In this document: positions 30,401 to 37,496 of the stretch, one piece after another
Layout: each line of letters opens with the position of its first letter
How positions within the stretch are numbered: the stretch's first letter is position 1
Assembly (NCBI GenBank): GCA_934254825.1
Contig: CAKQMB010000002.1
Location: 186,001 to 250,000 of the forward strand
Direction of reading: 5' to 3'
DNA length: 64,000 nucleotides
From: an uncultured Clostridia bacterium
GTDB taxonomy: Bacteria > Bacillota > Clostridia > Christensenellales > Borkfalkiaceae
Notes under the pieces: model-generated
Databases searched by the model: none
The model's input: only the letters and a program-made list of their open reading frames with translations
What the model was told of the DNA's origin: nothing
Position numbers and translations under genes: made by a program

Positions 30401-30678
30401 TTGTGGGATTTGCGGGTGCTACTAACGATAACGGTATTTTTGCATCCAGATATTTTGCAAATACCATACTGAAAAATGTAAAAGTAGACGCAAACTCGTG
30501 TGACGTTTATTCCTTGTTCGGAAACGAAGTGTCCGGAAATACCTATAACGGTGTTGAAATCAAAGTTAAATCTTACACTGTTTTTGCAAATCAGGGTTCC
30601 GACGTAAATTCTACCGATAAAGCTGTCGTTCCCGACGGCGTAACCGTTATAACTGCGGATACAACCACCGAAGCATAA
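27421..30678 (+). CDS. Lipoprotein with MBG/Ig-like repeats and two GLUG-like modules
   Basis: The start is ATG 27421, seven bases after AGGAGG; an in-frame upstream codon would precede the ribosome site. The AVMAC lipobox makes this a 1085-residue lipoprotein. Residues of about 35-360 hold three or four MBG-type beta repeats (TKATNSVSELTLEGW, TAAGTYFVKAYVEATENYDG, TSGTYYVKAYTAGNKNYVAA-like). A single ACACGATERF Cys motif follows, then an Ig-like unit. Two tandem copies of the 300-residue module shared with the preceding gene complete the protein (from about nt 28872 and 29779). It most probably arose with its neighbour by duplication and gives the cell a family of surface glycan-binding modules. 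No catalytic motif was found. Confidence 0.65.
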   Translation: MRKIKTLLAILCIVFAACAVMACDGGNDEPTKIAVDAPVINSKVYNGEKQAANIEANEAYAVIENNGGVNAGEYNVVLKLTDENAYEWKTPDEADATMLTLKFVITKATNSVSELTLEGWRAGETANVPAANAEFGEVKFAYATEQNGAYTENVPTAAGTYFVKAYVEATENYDGAEAVISFVITKAKEENAVTVSADDIKYGENVTPVVTANATHVPDGAEIVYTYALTSDGEYVAWETIEKRAGAYFVKATVAEDDDYKGTSAVAEFEMTKGDNAINDFVIDAVACKQAINLNVTATAGTVVTYKYATTADGEYIDIPADGLVSGTYYVKAYTAGNKNYVAAESNPATLTVNHAYAWTTDADGNDYRACACGATERFVFDTSADVFEKTESGYSLKLYSAEEEGKPDKVTFSFIVTLGTTVTGNAVMAWEQSPEGIVKITGSAEYTVKALVTGETVLTATYTDPDGKKAHVTINVTVERVTKTVEVAHETILADLATAEIDLSFASTYLGESASLAYGDKVLGNGALTDGKLTVDLSEIAETGNLTFVAATDKDGVYYSFNVNVLFATKIIRNAEDMAAVKITADQLSAYTPIEGYYVLGNDIDFANAQSHADMSSVLKTLTDQYWNKNQGFRGTFDGLEHKITNVKVGQGGLFGYVGMGAVIKNVDFENVSYIGAYCGSLLGYSVLNATVKDVNISVSAYKNPGTADQGFLGGRLTGGNTLTNVKIDASTFDVYSLFGTEVNKGAYTGVEIKVKSYVVYSNAGSDVNAEDKSVVPDGITVYSSKTVEIEHETILLEKTDTVIDLSFASEYLGESVSLIYNGALLGEGAVADGKLTVDLSGVSETGALVFVGSTLKNSVTYTFDVNVLLATKIIRIAEDLEVVRVKTTTAVISGLYVLGNDIDMQGAKVSEVYTNLPGYWETKFGFIGTFDGQNHTISNFIAGQSGLFGHIGKGAIIKDVNFSNVDINKDYLSAVFARGINGAELSNVTINIVGFAGATNDNGIFASRYFANTILKNVKVDANSCDVYSLFGNEVSGNTYNGVEIKVKSYTVFANQGSDVNSTDKAVVPDGVTVITADTTTEA
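28872..29772 (+). repeat. Surface module copy, tandem unit 1
   Basis: Begins at KTVEVAHETI and ends at VVPDGITV. It is one of two tandem in-frame copies inside the lipoprotein gene and clearly homologous to the unit at 26440-27324. Confidence 0.75.
29779..30660 (+). repeat. Surface module copy, tandem unit 2
   Basis: Begins at KTVEIEHETI and ends at AVVPDGVTV, directly following unit 1. The base composition looks somewhat more AT-rich than in unit 1, so the duplication is not very recent. Confidence 0.75.
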
Positions 30679-30703
30679 TTATTTAGTAATAAGACAAAAA
30701 GCG

Positions 30704-30736
30704 TTGCCGTTGCCGAGCGAATATCGGCGACGGCAA
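30704..30736 (+). terminator. Hairpin between surface lipoprotein and ADP-ribosylglycohydrolase genes
   Basis: TTGCCGTTGCCGA (30704-30716) pairs with TCGGCGACGGCAA (30724-30736), 13 positions with one G-U. No T-run follows, so it may be a processing or attenuation site separating the secreted part of the cluster from the cytoplasmic enzymes. Confidence 0.5.
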
Positions 30737-30770
30737 TAGCCTATAAAAACTTTTGATAAACATTTTGATT

Positions 30771-32267
30771 ATGAAACTGAACTTTGAAGAATATAAAAGC
30801 AAGGTCTATGCCTGTTGGACGGGTAAAAACATAGGCGGCACGATAGGCGGCCCTTACGAGGGTAAGCGTGAAATTTTAAACATAACGGGCTTTACCACTA
30901 AGCCGGGCGAAGCGTTGCCTAACGACGATCTCGATTTGCAACTTGTATGGTTACACGCGGTAGAATCCGAAGGACCAAAAAACATCACAGCCGAAGTTTT
31001 GGGCGAGTATTGGTTATCGTTTATAAGCGGCTATTGGAATGAGTACGGTATTGCGCACGAAAATATGTCAAAGGGCATTATTCCGCCTCTTTGCGGTGAA
31101 CTCGATAATGCCTGGAAACATTCCAACGGCGCGTGGATTCGTACCGAAATATGGGCTACCTTAGCGCCCGGTTATCCCGATCTTGCCGTTCGTTTCGCCA
31201 TAGAGGACGCAAAAGTCGATCACGGAACGGGCGAGGGGACTTATGCGGCGGCGTTTGTTGCCGCACTCGAAAGCGCGGCGTTCGTGATTTCGGATGTAAA
31301 CGAGCTTATAAAAATCGGTTTATCCAAAATTCCCGAAAACTGCCGTATGGCTCAGACGGTTCGGCTTGTAATAAAGTGTTTTAACGAGGGAAAAACGGTT
31401 ATAGAAACGAGGGATATCGTTCAGAATGCCAACGCCGACATCGGCGACGGGTGGTTTCAGGCACCGTCAAACGTGGGGTTTGTGGTAATAGGCTTGCTGT
31501 ACGGCGGCGGAGATTTTAAAAAATCTATGCTCACGGCTCTTAACTGCGGCGACGACACCGATTGCACCGCAGGCACGGTAGGCTCTATAATGGGCATTAT
31601 GTACGGCGAAAAGGGTTTGCCGAAGGATTGGTGCGAGTATATCGGCGACAAAATCGTAACGGGAACTATCAATCCGTGCGTTTCTTTTCCGTTTGTGAAA
31701 ACCTGCAAAGAATTAACCGAAAAGGTTTGTTCGCTTGCTCCCGCCGTTTTGCGCTTGAATTCTGCCAACGCCATTAAAGTGGAATTATGCGATAAAACCG
31801 AACTTTCCGCCGAAGAAAGGTCGAAGTTTCTTATGCCTTACGGCAAAGCGGAAGAAACCGACGGAATGCGTGCCTCGCTTTTTTCGCTTAAAGAAAACGC
31901 GTTTACGAAAAAAATCGGCTGTATAACGGTTGTTCTGACTTATGAAAACGGTTTAAAAATCACATCGAACGAAGAAAAGACAGTATCGCTTAAAGTGATA
32001 AACAACGTAAAAGCGTATGGCAATCTGCCTCATACGGCAAGGTTCAAACTTTGGTTGCCCGACGGCTTTACGGCGGATAAATCGTCGTTCGACGTTTTTG
32101 TGCCGCACTGGACGCCGTTTACGCTCGATTGCGTGTCCGACGAAGTCGAAATAAAAATCAAAGCGGGCGAGAAAATCGATGCGCTGAATGAAATTCTTAT
32201 AGAAACAAGCGTAAACGGAAGGTATACAAAAGAGTATATTTTGCTCCTGTTCGTCGCGAAAAAATAA
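30771..32267 (+). CDS. ADP-ribosylglycohydrolase family protein
   Basis: The family contains Mg2+-dependent hydrolases that cleave ADP-ribose linkages, but many members in sugar loci have unknown glycosidic substrates. The likely start is ATG 30771 (KLNFEEYKSKVYACWTGKNI) rather than an upstream TTG; no good ribosome site is visible. The 498-residue protein shows the metal-binding pairs NDDLDLQLVW at about residue 55 and NCGDDTDCTAGTVGSIMG at about residue 265, plus the GTIGGPYEG loop. A C-terminal extension of about 150 residues looks like a beta-sandwich. It has no signal peptide. It is followed by the DUF4127 and AGE-epimerase genes, so a role in breaking down the imported sugar seems more likely than protein de-ADP-ribosylation (inference). 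Confidence 0.85.
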   Translation: MKLNFEEYKSKVYACWTGKNIGGTIGGPYEGKREILNITGFTTKPGEALPNDDLDLQLVWLHAVESEGPKNITAEVLGEYWLSFISGYWNEYGIAHENMSKGIIPPLCGELDNAWKHSNGAWIRTEIWATLAPGYPDLAVRFAIEDAKVDHGTGEGTYAAAFVAALESAAFVISDVNELIKIGLSKIPENCRMAQTVRLVIKCFNEGKTVIETRDIVQNANADIGDGWFQAPSNVGFVVIGLLYGGGDFKKSMLTALNCGDDTDCTAGTVGSIMGIMYGEKGLPKDWCEYIGDKIVTGTINPCVSFPFVKTCKELTEKVCSLAPAVLRLNSANAIKVELCDKTELSAEERSKFLMPYGKAEETDGMRASLFSLKENAFTKKIGCITVVLTYENGLKITSNEEKTVSLKVINNVKAYGNLPHTARFKLWLPDGFTADKSSFDVFVPHWTPFTLDCVSDEVEIKIKAGEKIDALNEILIETSVNGRYTKEYILLLFVAKK

Positions 32268-32297
32268 TTTGATAACCGACAGCGGAAAAATAGTTTT

Positions 32298-33797
32298 ATG
32301 AAAAAAATCGTATATTTACCCTTGGACGAAAGACCTTGCAATTATGATTTTTGCGGGTTTATGGTGCAAAACAACAACGAAATAAATCTTGTAAGACCCC
32401 CAAAGTCTGGTTTAGGCTTAAAAAAAACACCCGCAAACTATCTTTCGGTAAAAAACTTTTTATCGAGCGAATGCGCCGACGCGGACTATCTTATTTTGGC
32501 CGTAGATATGCTTTTATACGGCGGTATCGTTCCGTCAAGACTGCATTATTTATCGCAGGAAGAAATTTTTTCGCGCGTTGATTTTATAAAATCTTTGAAA
32601 GATGAAAATCCGGATCTGAAAATTTTCGCGTTTTCGCTTGTTATGCGTTGCCCGACTTATTCCTGCGGCGACGAAGAACCCGATTATTACGAAACATACG
32701 GCGAACAAATTTTCCGTTATGGCGTAAACGAACATAAATTTCTCGATAATATTATCACAAAAGAGGAATACGAAGCCGAAAAGAAGAGACTTAACGTACC
32801 CGAAAAGTACTTAAACGATTATCTTTCAAGAAGAAAAGAAAATCTGGCGGCTCTTCTTCGCACGTTAAAACTTGTAGGCGGCGCGATAGACGAATTTTTA
32901 ATCTTGCAGGACGACTCTAATCCTTACGGCTTTACGGCGTTAGATCAAAGAAAAGTAAAAGAATTTGTTCAAAGTGAAAGAATAAACATAGAGGTTCATT
33001 CGGGCGCGGATGAAGGCGGGCTTACGCTGCTTGCCCGTACTCTGACGAGAATAAGAAACCGTTCGCCAAAGATTTGCCCGATTTATCCTAAGGAAGAGTG
33101 CAAAAACGTTATTCCGCTTTTTGAGGACAGGGCGGTTTACAAGAGTATAAAGGCTCAAATCGAAAGCGCGGGGGCAACCGTCGCGAGTGAAACCGACGCT
33201 GATATTTTCTTGTTTTGTAATCTCCCTGTCGGCAAAATGCACAACATAGACAACCTTAGCGGAGAGCAGTACGACAACCGTGATCTGAAGTCTTTCGTTC
33301 AAAGAGCGAAACATCTGTTTGAAAGCGGTAAAATCGTAGCCGTCGCCGATATCGCTTACAGTAACGGCGGGGATATAGAGTTTGCAAAAATGCTTTCAAG
33401 TTCCATAGGACTTTTAAATCTTGCAGGCTATGCTGGGTGGAATACTTCGTCAAATACGCTCGGCACGGTCATTTGTCAGTCGATTTTCTATTATTTTTAC
33501 GGAAATACCGAAACGCATCGCCTGTTTACCGCAGAGCGCGTGTATGAAGACCTTTCGTATTGCGCGTATGTGAGAAAATATATGTGGGATAACGAACTTG
33601 AAACGCTTAATTGCACATATTTCAATTCTGACGGTCAGAAAGGGGTGGTTTCGGAACGAGCCGAAGAACTTTTAAACGAATTTACAAAACGGGAGTTTCC
33701 CGAGATTTATAATAAATATAAAATCGGCGATTGCTATATGCCGTGGAGCAGAATGTTTGAGATAGGGCTTATCGTCGAAAAAAGAACAGAGGTTTAA
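32298..33797 (+). CDS. DUF4127 family protein
   Basis: The opening KKIVYLPLDERPCNYDF is the signature of DUF4127, a family of unknown function found in Firmicutes sugar loci. The 499-residue cytoplasmic protein also has LAVDMLLYGGIVPSRLHYLS, LQDDSNPYGFTALDQRKV and HSGADEGGLTLLARTL, all conserved-looking Asp/Glu-rich stretches that could bind metal or sugar. It ends one base before the AGE-epimerase gene, so translation is probably coupled. The tight pairing suggests it acts on the substrate or product of that enzyme. I cannot state a reaction. Confidence 0.85.
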   Translation: MKKIVYLPLDERPCNYDFCGFMVQNNNEINLVRPPKSGLGLKKTPANYLSVKNFLSSECADADYLILAVDMLLYGGIVPSRLHYLSQEEIFSRVDFIKSLKDENPDLKIFAFSLVMRCPTYSCGDEEPDYYETYGEQIFRYGVNEHKFLDNIITKEEYEAEKKRLNVPEKYLNDYLSRRKENLAALLRTLKLVGGAIDEFLILQDDSNPYGFTALDQRKVKEFVQSERINIEVHSGADEGGLTLLARTLTRIRNRSPKICPIYPKEECKNVIPLFEDRAVYKSIKAQIESAGATVASETDADIFLFCNLPVGKMHNIDNLSGEQYDNRDLKSFVQRAKHLFESGKIVAVADIAYSNGGDIEFAKMLSSSIGLLNLAGYAGWNTSSNTLGTVICQSIFYYFYGNTETHRLFTAERVYEDLSYCAYVRKYMWDNELETLNCTYFNSDGQKGVVSERAEELLNEFTKREFPEIYNKYKIGDCYMPWSRMFEIGLIVEKRTEV

Positions 33798-33798
33798 A

Positions 33799-35016
33799 AT
33801 GAATACGAAAAAAATAGAAGAATACAGGAAATTTTATCATGAAACGCTTTTAAACGACGTTGTTCCATTCTGGGAAAAATCCGACCTTATCGACAAGAAA
33901 TACGGCGGTTTTATATCGAGCGTGGACAGAGAAGGCAAGAGTTACAACGACGATAAAAGCGTGTGGTTTCAGGGCAGATGCCTTTGGACTTTTTCCAAAC
34001 TTTGCAATCTTTACGGCAAAAAGCCGGAATGGGTAAAAGCGGCGAAAAGCGGCGCGGAATTTATTAAAAAATATTGCATAGATACTGACGGAAGAATGTT
34101 CTTTGTGGTAACTCGCGACGGCAAACCGCTCAGAAAGCGCAGATATTTCTTTTCGGAAAGTTTCCTTGTCGTAGGTTTTGCCGAATATTCGCAAGTTACG
34201 GGCAATCCCGAAGATTTGGAGTTGGCGGAAAAGTATTTCGATTTAATGTATAGAATATACAAAAATCCCGAGAGCGATCCGTTCAAAATCACGCCGAAGG
34301 AGAACGCGGCGGTTCGCTCGCTGCACTCCAACGCTTATCCTATGGTACTTGTAAGTTCTGCGCAGACGTTGCTAAGAATAAGCGGTAAAAACGAATATTA
34401 CGAGAAAATTATTCAAGATATAATCAATGATATGATAACTTTTCATTATAAAGAAGAGTATAAATGCGTGCTTGAAAACGTATTTCCCGACGGAAGTATT
34501 CTCGATAATCCCACGGGCAGAACGATAAACCCGGGGCACTGCATCGAAAACAGTTGGTTTTTGATGAATCACGCGGCAAAAACGGGCGATAAAGCTTTGC
34601 TTGAAAAGGCTCTCAATATTCTCAACTGGTCGCTCGATATAGGTTGGGATAAAGAATACGGCGGCGTGTACTATTTCAGAGATTTATATAATCGTCCGTG
34701 CGAACAGCTCGAACACGATATGAAATTATGGTGGGTTCATTGCGAGTGCCTTATATCGACGCTTACGGCGTATAAGCTTACGGGCGACGAAAAGTATTTT
34801 GAGAAATTTGAAATGCTCCACAATTATACTTTTTCGCATTTTTCGGATAAAGAATACGGCGAATGGTACGGCTATCTGCACCGCGACGGAACGGTATCTC
34901 ACACGCAAAAAGGGTCGCTCTGGAAAGGACCTTATCATCTGCCGCGCTGTCTTATGCTTTGCGAGTTGATTTTAAATTCGCTTTTAAGCGGCGAAGAATT
35001 GCCCGGGTTATTATAA
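33799..35016 (+). CDS. AGE-family epimerase/isomerase
   Basis: A 405-residue (alpha/alpha)6-barrel protein of the N-acylglucosamine 2-epimerase family, which includes renin-binding-protein-type epimerases, mannose/cellobiose 2-epimerases and related isomerases. Family features are KYGGFISSVDREGKSYNDDK, VWFQGRCLWTFSKL, NPGHCIENSWFLM, EYGGVYYF and KLWWVHCECLI, with the usual His and Glu/Arg active-site positions. The ribosome site AGAGG lies inside the end of the DUF4127 gene. It is cytoplasmic and likely epimerises or isomerises a sugar released after import. The stop codon is embedded in a terminator-like hairpin. Confidence 0.9.
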   Translation: MNTKKIEEYRKFYHETLLNDVVPFWEKSDLIDKKYGGFISSVDREGKSYNDDKSVWFQGRCLWTFSKLCNLYGKKPEWVKAAKSGAEFIKKYCIDTDGRMFFVVTRDGKPLRKRRYFFSESFLVVGFAEYSQVTGNPEDLELAEKYFDLMYRIYKNPESDPFKITPKENAAVRSLHSNAYPMVLVSSAQTLLRISGKNEYYEKIIQDIINDMITFHYKEEYKCVLENVFPDGSILDNPTGRTINPGHCIENSWFLMNHAAKTGDKALLEKALNILNWSLDIGWDKEYGGVYYFRDLYNRPCEQLEHDMKLWWVHCECLISTLTAYKLTGDEKYFEKFEMLHNYTFSHFSDKEYGEWYGYLHRDGTVSHTQKGSLWKGPYHLPRCLMLCELILNSLLSGEELPGLL

Positions 35017-35022
35017 CCCGGG
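35002..35022 (+). terminator. Hairpin overlapping the AGE-epimerase stop codon
   Basis: CCCGGGTTA (35002-35010) and TAACCCGGG (35014-35022) form a perfect nine-base stem with a three-base loop; the TAA stop is inside it. TTATTATAATAATTATAG follows. Probably a partial terminator within the cluster. Confidence 0.65.
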
Positions 35023-35082
35023 TTATTATAATAATTATAGCAAAATAAAGAGTGTTACGCGCTCGATTTCATGAGGAAAACG

Positions 35083-37449
35083 ATGAAAAAAATGTCTTTA
35101 AAAACAGCAACAAAATTTATATGTATTTTTCTCGCTCTTTCAATGGCAATTATGCTTTTTGCGTGCGGGAACGGCGGGAATTTGTCGGGTGGCGGCGATA
35201 ATTCGTCGGGCATAAAGGAGTCGTCTTCGGTCGCGCAGGATTCTTCGTCAGGTTCTCAGGATTCTTCTGGCAATATAGAAGATGACGATACGCCTGTTGA
35301 ATTTGAAGATAATATTTACAATGTCGATTTGTGCGACGAGGTTGTGCGTTCTTATCTGAGCGCGACGACCGTAAGCGACGAATATAGTATAATGCAAAAT
35401 TATGCGGGTACTACGCATGATAATCAAGTTGCCGTTTCCATATCGGTAAAGCGCGGCGAAGCGCCCGTTACTTTACGTTATGCCGATAATAAAGAAATGG
35501 TAAACGCAAAAGAAACAACGAGCGCATCCAAAAAGATTTCGTTATCCGATAATTTTTATCCCGATAAAACTTACTACTACGAAGCGACCGATTCGCTCGG
35601 AAAACTTGTGGAACGCGGCACAATTATTCCCGAAAATTCTCCTGTGCGCATAATAAACGCTTCGGGCGGCAGAAATATCCGCGATGCGGGCGGTTGGAAA
35701 ACCCGGAGCGGCGAGACGATAAAATACGGATTGTTGTACCGCGGCGCGCAACTTAACGGGAGAAAAGGCGGACCGAAACTTAGCCAAAACGGAATCGATA
35801 CTTTCCGTAACGAATTAAAAATTTCGACCGAACTCGACCTCAGAAGTACGACCGACGACGGCGGACAAACCGAGTGTGCGTTCGGTTCGGATAAAAACTA
35901 TGTAAAAATCTCTATCGGTCAATATGATTCCGCGCTTAAAAGTAACGGAACGCAGTTAAAACAAATCTTTGAGGTTTTAGCCGACGAAAATAATTATCCG
36001 CTGTATTTTCATTGCAATGCCGGTGCCGACAGAACGGGAACGATAGCTTTTCTCGTTGGCGGATTGCTCGGAGTTTCGGAAAGCGATTTAACCAAAGATT
36101 TCGAACTTACTTCGTTTGGCGGGCAGGGCAAACGTCTGCGCGGTCGGAATACGGGCAGCGGGTACAGCGAAGACGGAATTATGCAAAACGACAGTTCAAA
36201 CTACGTTGCATGGGGACCGTTGGTAAAATACATTAAAAATAATTACGTCAAAGACGACGTGACCGATTTGTCCGGCGGTATAGAAAAATACCTTTTAGGT
36301 ATAGGCGTTAAGCAAAACGATTTAAACAAAATCAAAGCGTTGCTTTTGGGGCTTACCGAAGATAAAATCGACCCCGTGGCGAAAGAAACGGGTTGCGAGC
36401 AAGGCGGCGTAAAAGTTTATAAACTTAAAAACGGCGAAAAATTCACGGTTCAGACCGACGCGTTCGGGCATAAGTTTAATATTGAAAACGGGACCGCAGT
36501 TTGCGGGAATTGTTCGCTGTCGGGCGAAGTTGCGGAAATAAACGCCGATATTTCGGAAAACGTCGATATTAACGGTCTGATTGGTGCAAACGGAGCGGTC
36601 GTAACCGATATATACGGAAAATCGGTCGGATCTTCGGCTAAATTAAGCGTTGCCGATTGCGGAACTTCGATTTATTATATCGTCAGAACATCGGATAAAA
36701 ACGTAATAGCAAAGGTTAATGTATGGTCGAAAATAATCAGGGATCAGAATGATTTGCTTGCGGCAAACGATGTAATAACCGAAAACGCAATCAAAAAGAC
36801 TGTTTGCGCGTATTATTTAATCGATAACGACATTACGCTTACAGCAGAATGGACGGTCGAAAACTCAATAGGTTATAACTCCAAAGGTTATAAATTCGTC
36901 GGTAAAATTTGCGGAAACGGGCATACCGTAAGCAATTTTACAACGAAAAGCGAAGCGGGGCTTGTTTATGATTTTAACGGAGAAATTTCCGATCTTACGT
37001 TAAAAGGCGAAGCCGTAAACGACAATTCGCAGTTCTTGTGCGCTTCAACGAGCGGCGGGAAAATAGTTAACGTCAGAATCGAGATTCTGCTTGGCGAAAA
37101 GTCCTTGGAAACAGCCGCTTCGGCACTGCTCGGCGATATCGGAGAGCAAGGCGCAATCGATAATATTTATATCGAAAACGCTACAATAATCGAAACTTCT
37201 GCAACCGATAAACAGGTTAACCGCAATCGTTCAAGTGCGCTTGGTAAATTATATAACGAAACAGACAAAGCGAAAATTTTCATAAACGGTTTGACGGTTG
37301 TTGGTGTTCGTCCGGTTTTGATAACGGCTTCGGGGTCGCAATTTGCAGGTGAAGAAACGATTAAGACATTTTTCGGAAAAGAATATGCGGCGAACGTAAA
37401 AAACCTTAAAGTATATAAATCGATTGCCGATTATAATTCGGAAAGCTGA
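35083..37449 (+). CDS. Secreted tyrosine-phosphatase-like lipoprotein with GLUG-like module
   Basis: I choose ATG 35083, six bases after GAGG, over ATG 35071. The LFAC lipobox and a Ser-rich linker make it a lipoprotein of 788 residues. An FN3-like domain is followed by a Y_phosphatase3-type domain: GGRNIRDAGGW, TELDLRSTTDDGG and the P-loop HCNAGADRTGT at about residue 310, with the catalytic Cys and Arg of CX5R intact. The last 300 residues contain the SKIIRDQNDLL and HTVSNFTTKSEAGLVYDFNG stretches, a diverged copy of the module in the genes at 24133 and 27421. Two paralogues lie at 43150 and 51270. Outside the cell it could dephosphorylate protein, phospholipid or phosphorylated glycan; the context favours glycan, but this is inference. 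Confidence 0.82.
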   Translation: MKKMSLKTATKFICIFLALSMAIMLFACGNGGNLSGGGDNSSGIKESSSVAQDSSSGSQDSSGNIEDDDTPVEFEDNIYNVDLCDEVVRSYLSATTVSDEYSIMQNYAGTTHDNQVAVSISVKRGEAPVTLRYADNKEMVNAKETTSASKKISLSDNFYPDKTYYYEATDSLGKLVERGTIIPENSPVRIINASGGRNIRDAGGWKTRSGETIKYGLLYRGAQLNGRKGGPKLSQNGIDTFRNELKISTELDLRSTTDDGGQTECAFGSDKNYVKISIGQYDSALKSNGTQLKQIFEVLADENNYPLYFHCNAGADRTGTIAFLVGGLLGVSESDLTKDFELTSFGGQGKRLRGRNTGSGYSEDGIMQNDSSNYVAWGPLVKYIKNNYVKDDVTDLSGGIEKYLLGIGVKQNDLNKIKALLLGLTEDKIDPVAKETGCEQGGVKVYKLKNGEKFTVQTDAFGHKFNIENGTAVCGNCSLSGEVAEINADISENVDINGLIGANGAVVTDIYGKSVGSSAKLSVADCGTSIYYIVRTSDKNVIAKVNVWSKIIRDQNDLLAANDVITENAIKKTVCAYYLIDNDITLTAEWTVENSIGYNSKGYKFVGKICGNGHTVSNFTTKSEAGLVYDFNGEISDLTLKGEAVNDNSQFLCASTSGGKIVNVRIEILLGEKSLETAASALLGDIGEQGAIDNIYIENATIIETSATDKQVNRNRSSALGKLYNETDKAKIFINGLTVVGVRPVLITASGSQFAGEETIKTFFGKEYAANVKNLKVYKSIADYNSES

Positions 37450-37496
37450 TAAATATATTTGTTGCGCAGTGTTTTTTAATTAAAGAGGAAAATATT

